7,710 bases of DNA, taken from NCBI GenBank assembly GCA_025924755.1, contig JAICHT010000166.1, positions 1 through 7,710 on the forward strand, read 5' to 3'. This document shows positions 1-6,097 of the stretch, one piece after another. The DNA is from Chitinophagaceae bacterium (GTDB lineage Bacteria; Bacteroidota; Bacteroidia; Chitinophagales; Chitinophagaceae). Position 1 is the stretch's first letter; each line of letters opens with the position of its first letter. The translations under genes were made by a program, and so were the position numbers. The notes below the pieces were generated by a model. That model did no database searches. It was not told the origin of the DNA and saw only the letters and a program-made list of their open reading frames with translations.

Positions 1-51
1 TATAATGGATTTTACAATTTTAAAACAGAAGTTATTTATCTACTAAACACC

Positions 52-477
52 TTAGTCCGTTACAATGGAATTGAGTACTTCCCGCTTAAGCGATTCGGCA
101 AATACCAGTCCCTCCGTGATACTCTCCGACTTTTTGTAGCAATAAGAAGCTCCCAACGACCGGAGTTTATTGCATAAGTCATCGGTCATACCGGTAGAGT
201 AAACAGCAACGGGTATGTGCTGATAAGTTGTATTTTTCTTTAAACGCCTAAGCGCTTCTTCGCCCGTCATACGGGGCATATTATAGTCTAATAATATCAA
301 AGAAGGATAAGTGGATGTATCCTTCAGGCTTTCTAAATACCGAATCATCCCTTCCCCCGAATCCATTAGTTTTATATGGTCGTTCCATTGAATTTCGCGA
401 AAAGAAAGATTAATGATATAGCGGTCATCTTCATCATCGTCTACAATGAGAATGTGGTTGTTAAATACTTGCTTCAT
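52..477 (-). CDS. Receiver-only response regulator (CheY/Rcp-like)
   Basis: This 141-residue protein is a single receiver domain with no output domain, so it probably acts in the cytoplasm by phosphorylation-dependent binding to a partner kinase or effector. The acidic pocket is visible as VDDDEDD at residues 12-18, the phosphoacceptor is D64 in LLDYNMP, the switch Ser/Thr is S94 in VAVYSTG, and the conserved lysine is K116 (or K115) in YCYKKSES. The proline that usually follows this lysine is replaced by serine. Length is normal for the Bacteroidetes stand-alone receivers that often accompany hybrid or phytochrome-like kinases, but no kinase lies in this window. It is separated from the lipid operon by about 294 bp and is probably its own transcription unit. 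The start ATG at 477 sits directly below a perfect inverted repeat (483-508). The family call is secure; partner and pathway cannot be told from here. Confidence 0.93.
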   Translation of the reverse strand: MKQVFNNHILIVDDDEDDRYIINLSFREIQWNDHIKLMDSGEGMIRYLESLKDTSTYPSLILLDYNMPRMTGEEALRRLKKNTTYQHIPVAVYSTGMTDDLCNKLRSLGASYCYKKSESITEGLVFAESLKREVLNSIVTD

Positions 478-482
478 GGTGG

Positions 483-508
483 TGTAATTAATTAATTTTT
501 TAATTACA
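483..508. promoter_or_regulatory. Perfect 9-bp AT-rich inverted repeat before the receiver gene
   Basis: The arms TGTAATTAA (483-491) and TTAATTACA (500-508) are exact reverse complements around an 8-base spacer. The repeat ends five bases from the ATG of the receiver gene at 477. It could be a protein-binding operator or a weak hairpin in the leader that affects ribosome access. The surrounding DNA is very AT-rich, which raises the odds of a chance repeat. The symmetry is seen directly; any regulatory role is inferred. Confidence 0.4.
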
Positions 509-695
509 ATTATTACTCATGCTGCCGGCTTGTAAAGCAACAGGCAATAATTTAGGGAGGATTAAAAAAGTACAATTACAACTTACAAAATCTTTTTATA
601 AATTAAAATAGCTGTTGAGTAAATTAATTATAAAATAATATTGATATTTACAATAATACGTAAGTTTACTATTGAAGCTGATCGTATATCTTCTA

Positions 696-724
696 TAAAG
701 AAAGTTGCAGTTTTTCACGCAACT
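696..724 (-). terminator. Possible Rho-independent terminator after the lipid operon
   Basis: On the minus strand the arms AGTTGC and GCAACT (719-724 and 703-708) form a 6-bp stem around a 10-base loop, followed by the T-rich run TTTCTTTAT. It lies about 48 bp past the stop codon of the PAP2-family gene, where an operon end is expected. The stem is short and the T tract is interrupted, so termination strength is doubtful. The plus-strand side is also T-rich, so it could act in both directions. Confidence 0.4.
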
Positions 725-771
725 GTTTCTTCACTCTTTTTTATTAGCCAATGAATAGTATGCTAGTAATT

Positions 772-1755
772 TCAACTTATCATTTTCAGAAGATAATTGA
801 TAGTTTTTTTTCCGGCCCTTGTTTTCTTTATAAACCATTGAAAAAGCAAAATGCCAACCACTGCACAACTGATGCCCAATAACACATCCAGTATATAATG
901 ATGACCGCTATACACGGCAGCAAACCAAATTCCAAGCATGATTAACGCAAATAGTATATTAAAGCTCTTCATGCCCGCTTTGATACCAAAATAAAGTACA
1001 ATAAGCATATAGGCGGCGTGCAAAGAAGGAATAGCAGCAAACACATTAGAGCTTTTGCTGTAGATACTTTTAAAAATGGGTACATGTACCAAGGAATCAA
1101 ACCTGGCCATACCGGCAGTATTGCCCGGCGTAGCGGCGTGAAATATAAAACCATATTGCTGCACATACCAGGGCGGTGCTGCCGGGTACAAGTAATATCC
1201 TAAAAAGCCAATAAGATTTACCAATAAAAAGGTAAGTGAAAAATAAATGTAGTAGCGTTTGTTTTTAAAAAAAAGAATAATGGCAAACAGTAAGGGAACC
1301 GGCACCCAGCACAAATAAGACATGCCTGCTATAACATCATCTACGGGGGTATGGTGCATGGCAAAGTACTCATTGGGAGTAACTATGGTATGCTGATAAG
1401 GTATTCCGAACCAGGCTTTCTCTAAATGGTAAACCGACGCAATATGTACCGTATTATACCTGTAATTGGGAAAGGCTTTCATATAGTCGAAAATGATCCA
1501 GTAGATGATAAAAACAGAAAAGCCGGCAATAAACTTACGGGTGCCACTGCTGGCAAAATATAATACGTTGAAGAAGGCTATCAATAATAATTGATCGGTT
1601 TTAAAACCCACCAACAGAGAAGAAACCATTAAATAGAAAATGGATATCAGAAGTGCAAACCTTATGCTCTTAAAATCATATAGCTTTCTTTTTGCTACCG
1701 GTTTATCATTTTTAATATGCGCTCTTATCTGAAGTTTTTTTTCTGTATTGAACAT
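772..1755 (-). CDS. PAP2/AUR1-family inositol phosphorylceramide synthase candidate
   Basis: This 327-residue polytopic inner-membrane protein belongs to the PAP2 superfamily, AUR1-like branch. The expected role is to move the inositol-phosphate head group from phosphatidylinositol to ceramide, giving inositol phosphorylceramide and diacylglycerol. The second PAP2 motif is IPSLHAAY (S244, H246) and the third is YSGHHYILD, with H286 and D290 completing the His-His-Asp set. The preceding YLYPAAPPWY (residues 188-197) resembles the Pro-rich motif of AUR1 proteins and argues against a simple lipid phosphatase. Hydrophobic segments lie near residues 33-50, 56-68, 75-90, 144-163, 169-190, 248-260, 266-282 and 288-310. 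The N-terminus (1-32) is basic and probably cytoplasmic. It is the last gene of the cluster, 115 bp after the phosphatidyltransferase. Fold and catalytic residues are clear. IPC synthase activity is inferred from motif and context; transfer to another acceptor, or hydrolysis only, remains possible. Confidence 0.87.
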   Translation of the reverse strand: MFNTEKKLQIRAHIKNDKPVAKRKLYDFKSIRFALLISIFYLMVSSLLVGFKTDQLLLIAFFNVLYFASSGTRKFIAGFSVFIIYWIIFDYMKAFPNYRYNTVHIASVYHLEKAWFGIPYQHTIVTPNEYFAMHHTPVDDVIAGMSYLCWVPVPLLFAIILFFKNKRYYIYFSLTFLLVNLIGFLGYYLYPAAPPWYVQQYGFIFHAATPGNTAGMARFDSLVHVPIFKSIYSKSSNVFAAIPSLHAAYMLIVLYFGIKAGMKSFNILFALIMLGIWFAAVYSGHHYILDVLLGISCAVVGILLFQWFIKKTRAGKKTINYLLKMIS

Positions 1756-1773
1756 AAGCTGCTGATCGGCTTC

Positions 1774-1890
1774 TCAAAAAAATATGGCTTTAATTTTTTG
1801 TGCGTATTGATTACGGCTGTCTGTTAACGGAAAGCGTTTCGCTGATGCATTTCTGATAGCAGGAAAAACACTAGTACCAGCAGCACGCAT
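1774..1890 (-). CDS. Possible 38-residue small ORF bridging PIP synthase and PAP2 genes
   Basis: An ATG at 1890 opens a 38-codon frame ending in TGA at 1774. It overlaps the last 20 bases of the phosphatidyltransferase gene in another frame and ends 18 bp before the PAP2-family start, filling nearly all of the 115-bp gap. The product begins MRAAGTSVFPAIRNASAK and is basic, with no membrane segment or known motif. A 39-codon open frame can arise by chance in this DNA. Three readings are possible: a genuine small protein, the original C-terminal end of the phosphatidyltransferase displaced by a frameshift, or noncoding spacer. I do not recognise a family. Confidence 0.2.
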   Translation of the reverse strand: MRAAGTSVFPAIRNASAKRFPLTDSRNQYAQKIKAIFF

Positions 1891-2665
1891 GGCAATATTC
1901 ACCAACAGGTGCCAACATCCATAAAAGCAATACGGCTACTAAGGTACTTTTTTGCTGCTTGTCTTTTTTCTCCAGTGCGGCTTTGGCATCTAAAAGCCTG
2001 CGTATAGCCGTTATATTGGTTAATATGGCTAATACAGTAATAGGTATGGTAAAAACAGACATGGTTTCAAAAACATGAAAAGGAATTCCTTTTATATAAA
2101 GCTTATAATCGCCCCCGATATAATGTGCTGTAATACCGCATGCTAAAGCGCTGACGCCAATGAGTACTACTCTTTCAGGCCGCTGCATCAGCCCTCCTTT
2201 GCATTGTATTCCTAAGCCCTCAGCCCGTGCCCTGGTATAGCTTACCATCATAGAACCGATAAGGCCTATAAAAGCAAATAAGGAACTTAATAAATAGTGA
2301 TGCGCCACCAGGTAATAGCAGATGCCTAAAAACAAAAACAGTTCGCTGTAGCGATCCAGTACCGAATCGAACAAAGCGCCAAAGGACGAACTCATTTTTC
2401 CCACGCGGGCCACCTGCCCATCAAGCATATCAAACAAGCCGGCAAACAGCACCAGCGCACCTGCCCAGCCTATATACGACAAATCGCCACGATTGCCCTC
2501 TTCTCCGCCTACTACAAAAATAACTGCTACGCCAATGTTTAGTATAAAGCCTGTCAGCGTAACTGTATTTGGTGTAAACCCGATTTTTACCAGCAATTTT
2601 ACAAACGGGTCAATGATAGTATAAATAACGGATTGCAATTTGTCTCTAAGAGCAGTGTCAGGCAT
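1871..2665 (-). CDS. CDP-alcohol phosphatidyltransferase, phosphatidylinositol-phosphate synthase type
   Basis: This 264-residue inner-membrane enzyme is predicted to join CDP-diacylglycerol and inositol phosphate, releasing CMP and giving phosphatidylinositol phosphate. The family signature D-x2-DG-x2-AR-x8-G-x3-D-x3-D is complete: D79, D82-G83, A86-R87, G96, D100 and D104. Downstream, SYTRARAEGLG (142-152) and QRPERVV (161-167) resemble the basic pocket of phosphatidylinositol-phosphate and archaetidylinositol-phosphate synthases, favouring this over phosphatidylglycerophosphate synthase. About six membrane segments are visible. The open frame extends upstream to 2779, but that part overlaps the DUF5686 gene, so I choose ATG 2665, 28 bp after that gene's stop and just before MPDTALRDKLQ. 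After the usual charged end (EKKDKQQK) there is an extra hydrophobic, Cys-rich tail ending CHACCWY, which may be a lineage extension or a frameshift product. Family is certain; inositol-phosphate specificity is strongly suggested by the synthase gene in the same operon. Confidence 0.92.
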   Translation of the reverse strand: MPDTALRDKLQSVIYTIIDPFVKLLVKIGFTPNTVTLTGFILNIGVAVIFVVGGEEGNRGDLSYIGWAGALVLFAGLFDMLDGQVARVGKMSSSFGALFDSVLDRYSELFLFLGICYYLVAHHYLLSSLFAFIGLIGSMMVSYTRARAEGLGIQCKGGLMQRPERVVLIGVSALACGITAHYIGGDYKLYIKGIPFHVFETMSVFTIPITVLAILTNITAIRRLLDAKAALEKKDKQQKSTLVAVLLLWMLAPVGEYCHACCWY

Positions 2666-2693
2666 GTATCTATTCTGTTTTTCTGATGGCAAG

Positions 2694-5255
2694 TTAAAAG
2701 TTAAAACCCACTCTGGCGCGGATACCCCATTTAGGAATATCAGGATGGTTAAGGTAAGTGAATCTTTTAACCAAATCAACCCGTACTAATTTAAATATAT
2801 TTCCCACACCTACACTTCCTTCTATATACGGGGTTTTGTTTAACGAAAATGTAGTGGGCATTCCATTTACATCGGTAGGAAATTGGTATAAGGATGGGTG
2901 CTTGTTTGGATCATTTTCGCTTCGAAGCCCACCATATAATACTTTTGCCGCTACATATTCCCGAAGGTTCAGTTTTTTTATTAACGGGATACGGTTGAAT
3001 ATAAAGCCATTAAAATTCTGATCAATATTGATAGCTGCATAATGGTCGGTTACAAACTCCAGAAAGTTCATGAGGTTGTAAGAATAGATCTGGTAGGCAT
3101 AGGTTTGATTGGCCCGGGGGATGGTTAACAGCGGGTAAGGCAACTGGCCTAAAATATACCCGCCTTCCAGCAATACATCACTATAACCAAACTGCGATAA
3201 ATACACCCTTTTTTCTACGGCTACATTCAGATTTTTATAGTTGTATTCTCCATTTGCCAATCCTTTAATGCCTTGCACATAGCGAAAGTGAAAGATGGGA
3301 TATTTATTGATAATGGAAATGCGATATACTTTACCCTGGTAAAACTGCTCGTGCGGTGCCCAACGCAAAGCCAATGATAGCTCGGAAGTGGTGAGATTAG
3401 TGACATTAACGGGGTTGCTATCCTGCTGTTTGGTATAGGTAATGCTTCCGGCCGGCTCCTGCGACCAGTTTTTAAAACCAAGCGTATAGGAAAAATTATT
3501 CGAAAACTCGTGTACGTAGTCCAGCTTATATATCCTGTTATATAACCATTTGGTATTGTCGCCTCTTTTGAAGGACAGTAGTACATTATCTTCTTGCACA
3601 AACTGCGACTCCTGCCCCGGAATATCGGTATCATATTGTGCACTGGCCCGTATGTAGTTGAGCGGAAACTGGTAGATGGATTTGTTGTTTAACGAATAGG
3701 TAATTCCCAGATAACCCTTCCATCGTTCATCTTTAAAACCATAGGCCGCATAGGTTTCAAAATAAATACGCTTGCTAAGCTGGGGCGTAGTACGGCCTCC
3801 GAAGCGCAGCTTAAGTCCTTCTATAGGGTTAAAGCCATAAAATGCAGCGGCCGGGCCGGTTTCAAATTTTCCAAACGATTTATACCCCGCCAATAAAAAG
3901 CTGCTGATATTCATAAACCGCTTAAAAGAAGGCATGCTTCGCAGGCTGTCGATGTTCTTATATACTTTAGATTCGGCAGTACTTAACGAATCAAAACGGT
4001 GCGTAACCCAAAAGCTATCCTGGTGCTGGCCGGCATCTACCAGCGTTACCTGGGGCGGCCCTTCGTAAAAGCTGCTTTCGTGCGGCTGATTGATTTTGTA
4101 GTTTTTAAAGCTCACGCTTCGCTCTCCAAATACGCCATTGTCTTTCCCTTTTGTAATGCCGGCTTCAGCCATTACATCGCTTTTTACCAGGTGGTATCGC
4201 GTATCCACATCATTTTTTTCAAACTCCTGGTTTACGTGCAGGTCCCGTATCCAGTTTAAATTAATATCGCGGCTTACAAACATGTTTATTTTCTGTACTG
4301 CATAATTGCTGTCCAACGTTATATACATATCGCCTCTAAACAAAAAAGCATTGGTATTGCGTGGAGTAAAATACATTTTTATCAGTTTGCTGCCTGATGC
4401 ATCAGTAATAGTATCGCGTATGTAAAAAAAGTAAAAGGTAGGAGCCAAATCAGCAATCGGGCTAAGAAACAGGTTGGTAAATACCGGGATGTCATTTTGA
4501 TAGATATCTACATTTTCATACAAGCGGTTTAAATACGTGCTCAATCCCTTGCTATCCACCAGGTCGCCAAAATTTACTTTTTTATCACCAATGATTACGG
4601 TTTTTGTTTTTTCGGGATTTTTGCGATAGTAATTATTGGAAAATTTTTCTTCCAGGTATACCGGCACTAACGACTTACCGGGCACTTTGCTGGTATCAGC
4701 ATTTTGAAACAGGAAGCTGTATCTTTTTAAAAAGCGGCTATTGGTAATTTTTGGAGAAAGTTTGCTGAGTGATAACTGCAATTTTTCGTACTGCTCATAT
4801 TGCACGTAATCATAGCTCTGGGGCCGGTTTTTATCTTTATTGGCTATCACCCTGCGTATCAGTTCTACCGCCGGGTTGTCCTTATTTCGATATTTTACTT
4901 TGGTTTTTGTATTAACGGTGACATTTTTTAAACTGCCGCTGTTGGGCTGTAAAAAAATGACCACTTCTTTATTGCTCCCGGGGTTTACGTTTACGGTCTG
5001 GCTGGTATAGCCAATGGAGGATATTACCAATTGTTTAAACGGCTGATCTGCTTCTACTAAAAAATGGCCGGTGGAATCGGTAGTAATGCCTTTGCCATTT
5101 TTTATGTACACACTTACATACGGCAAGGGTTGTTTGGTATCTGCATCTTTTACTATACCATTCACAGATGCTGTTTGGCCGATGCTGTTTAAACTAAATA
5201 TTATAAAAAGGAAGAAATAGCCGCTATGCCTAATTTTTTCTACTATTATGCGCAT
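2694..5255 (-). CDS. DUF5686-type outer-membrane protein with CarboxypepD_reg-like domain
   Basis: This 853-residue protein has an N-terminal signal peptide (basic start, hydrophobic core at about residues 13-25, likely cleavage near SIGQ-T at 27). A CarboxypepD_reg-like beta-sandwich follows at about 31-106 (GIVKDADTKQPLPYVSVYIKN, with TDSTGHFLV). A middle region of about 115-440 has the look of the DUF5686 family, beginning NPAVELIRRVIANK. From about residue 455 to the end, alternating strands and turns look like a beta-barrel, and the chain ends RARVGFNF with a terminal phenylalanine as in BAM-inserted proteins. It is therefore placed in the outer membrane. No TonB box or plug domain was recognised, so it is not a typical SusC/TonB receptor. 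It sits inside an inositol-lipid operon, 10 bp after the GtrA-like gene and 28 bp before the PIP synthase, which suggests work on inositol lipids at the outer membrane. The function of the family is unknown to me; the lipid link is inferred only from position. Confidence 0.88.
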   Translation of the reverse strand: MRIIVEKIRHSGYFFLFIIFSLNSIGQTASVNGIVKDADTKQPLPYVSVYIKNGKGITTDSTGHFLVEADQPFKQLVISSIGYTSQTVNVNPGSNKEVVIFLQPNSGSLKNVTVNTKTKVKYRNKDNPAVELIRRVIANKDKNRPQSYDYVQYEQYEKLQLSLSKLSPKITNSRFLKRYSFLFQNADTSKVPGKSLVPVYLEEKFSNNYYRKNPEKTKTVIIGDKKVNFGDLVDSKGLSTYLNRLYENVDIYQNDIPVFTNLFLSPIADLAPTFYFFYIRDTITDASGSKLIKMYFTPRNTNAFLFRGDMYITLDSNYAVQKINMFVSRDINLNWIRDLHVNQEFEKNDVDTRYHLVKSDVMAEAGITKGKDNGVFGERSVSFKNYKINQPHESSFYEGPPQVTLVDAGQHQDSFWVTHRFDSLSTAESKVYKNIDSLRSMPSFKRFMNISSFLLAGYKSFGKFETGPAAAFYGFNPIEGLKLRFGGRTTPQLSKRIYFETYAAYGFKDERWKGYLGITYSLNNKSIYQFPLNYIRASAQYDTDIPGQESQFVQEDNVLLSFKRGDNTKWLYNRIYKLDYVHEFSNNFSYTLGFKNWSQEPAGSITYTKQQDSNPVNVTNLTTSELSLALRWAPHEQFYQGKVYRISIINKYPIFHFRYVQGIKGLANGEYNYKNLNVAVEKRVYLSQFGYSDVLLEGGYILGQLPYPLLTIPRANQTYAYQIYSYNLMNFLEFVTDHYAAINIDQNFNGFIFNRIPLIKKLNLREYVAAKVLYGGLRSENDPNKHPSLYQFPTDVNGMPTTFSLNKTPYIEGSVGVGNIFKLVRVDLVKRFTYLNHPDIPKWGIRARVGFNF

Positions 5256-5265
5256 CTTTTTTTAA

Positions 5266-5637
5266 TTATTTAAATACAAACTTTTTCTGCAGCACATAAT
5301 TGTAGCTTATTCCAACCAATAACGATATGAATACTTTAGATAGTATATAATTTACGCTCCCATAATGTGTTACTAAAAAAGCACCGCAGGTAGTTAGTAA
5401 AAGACTACCTGTCCATACAATAATGTATCTAACAGCCTGCACCGGTGCATTGTTCTCTTTAGAGTCAAATACCCATACGCGGCCCATGGAAAAGTTTACA
5501 ATTCCGCCCAAAACCGTACCGGTAATATAGGCCGAAAAGTACCATACGTGCAAAGCCTCCACACATAATAAGGTGATCAGGAAATCGACAATGGAAGCGG
5601 ATAAAGAAGCAGCTTGTGCTTTTAAAAATGTAAACAT
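5266..5637 (-). CDS. GtrA-like four-helix membrane protein
   Basis: This 123-residue protein has four hydrophobic segments (about 10-27, 34-56, 70-90 and 96-116) and the GtrA-family marks GGIVNFSMGRVWVF (44-57) and YNYVLQKKFVF (112-122). Some GtrA relatives are proposed to flip polyprenyl-linked sugars or to assist glycosyltransferases. Here no glycosyltransferase is nearby, so a role in moving an inositol lipid or its precursor across the inner membrane is a guess from context. The open frame extends upstream to 5697, but that part lies over the C-terminus of the phosphatase gene. The ATG at 5637 comes one base after that gene's stop (TAATATG), which fits translational coupling and gives the normal GtrA length. 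The C-terminus ends KKFVFK, 10 bp before the DUF5686 start. Family call is good; substrate is unknown. Confidence 0.86.
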   Translation of the reverse strand: MFTFLKAQAASLSASIVDFLITLLCVEALHVWYFSAYITGTVLGGIVNFSMGRVWVFDSKENNAPVQAVRYIIVWTGSLLLTTCGAFLVTHYGSVNYILSKVFISLLVGISYNYVLQKKFVFK

Positions 5638-5638
5638 A

Positions 5639-6097
5639 TTACCAAAGATTGCTTCTTGCAATAAACTGCACCAGCAGGTTACTGCAAATACCAGCAAGCA
5701 GATCGTCAGTCATTACCCCCCAGCCGGAAGGTAGGTTTTCTGATTTACGAATGATTAGTGGCTTGGTAATATCAAAAAGCCGGAAAAATATAAACGCTAA
5801 TGGATAATACACATAACTAACCGGTAGTAAAAACAAGCTGGCAAATATACCTAATATTTCATCAATAACAACCTGCCTGTGGTCTTTGCCCCACTCCTGC
5901 TCTACTACCGAAGCCGACCACACGCCGATTATAAATACACCTGCTATGATGCAAAGACTGGCCCATACTGCTAAGCCCTGCTTTTGCAAACCATACCATA
6001 TAACGCCATACACCAATGCAGCTACAGTGCCTGCACCTTTACCATTATTTATATACCCAATACCTATACCCGTAGCAACTAACCTGGCTAATTTCAT
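5639..6097 (-). CDS. PgpA-like phosphatase, predicted phosphatidylinositol-phosphate phosphatase
   Basis: This 152-residue membrane protein belongs to the PgpA family. In housekeeping form the family dephosphorylates phosphatidylglycerophosphate; in this operon the expected substrate is the phosphatidylinositol phosphate made by the gene at 1871-2665, giving phosphatidylinositol. Visible motifs are GKGAGTVAAL (19-28), KDHRQVVIDEILG (71-83, with D79-E80), FRLFDITKP (105-113) and LPSGWGVMTDDLLAGI (122-137, with D131-D132), covering the acidic metal-binding residues of the family. The usual proline of the PGT element near the N-terminus is alanine (AGT). Hydrophobic segments lie near 25-37, 44-60, 80-105 and 130-147. 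Its ATG overlaps the stop of the inositol-phosphate synthase by one base (TAATG), indicating coupled translation. A housekeeping phosphatidylglycerophosphatase cannot be excluded by sequence alone, but operon position favours the inositol lipid role. Confidence 0.9.
   Translation of the reverse strand: MKLARLVATGIGIGYINNGKGAGTVAALVYGVIWYGLQKQGLAVWASLCIIAGVFIIGVWSASVVEQEWGKDHRQVVIDEILGIFASLFLLPVSYVYYPLAFIFFRLFDITKPLIIRKSENLPSGWGVMTDDLLAGICSNLLVQFIARSNLW

Larger units (their letters stand above)
478..771. other. AT-rich intergenic region between the lipid operon and the receiver gene
   Basis: This stretch holds no convincing coding sequence on either strand. It contains the inverted repeat at 483-508, a stem-loop with T-rich 3' flank at 703-724, and very AT-rich DNA around 590-660. 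The promoter of the receiver gene should lie here. I found only poor matches to the Bacteroidetes -7 box TAnnTTTG on the minus strand (for example TATTATTG at 651-658) and no -33 TTTG at a suitable distance, so I do not place a promoter. Confidence 0.6.

Noticed and set aside
772..1755. Annotation as a simple PAP2 lipid phosphatase or undecaprenyl-diphosphatase
   Set aside because: The YPAAPPWY motif and pathway context match the AUR1-like branch; plain phosphatase activity is kept only as an alternative.
1871..2665. Annotation as housekeeping phosphatidylglycerophosphate synthase (PgsA)
   Set aside because: The SYTRARAE and RPER elements and the operon with inositol-phosphate synthase point to phosphatidylinositol-phosphate synthase instead.
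2666..2779. N-terminal extension of the phosphatidyltransferase frame to 2779
   Set aside because: It overlaps the C-terminal strands of the DUF5686 gene in another frame, and the family start fits ATG 2665, 28 bp after that gene's stop.
3227..3643. 138-codon minus-strand frame inside the DUF5686 gene
   Set aside because: It is an out-of-frame shadow of a well-supported coding sequence, with no recognisable motif and no upstream context.
3999..4259. Plus-strand frame of 86 codons opposite the DUF5686 gene (also those at 2758-3021, 6557-6820, 6836-7036 and 7021-7218)
   Set aside because: These are antisense shadows of confirmed genes, with composition typical of reverse-frame reading and no domain features.
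5638..5697. N-terminal extension of the GtrA-like frame to 5697
   Set aside because: It lies over the end of the phosphatase gene and would make the protein unusual for the family; ATG 5637 directly after the stop is better.
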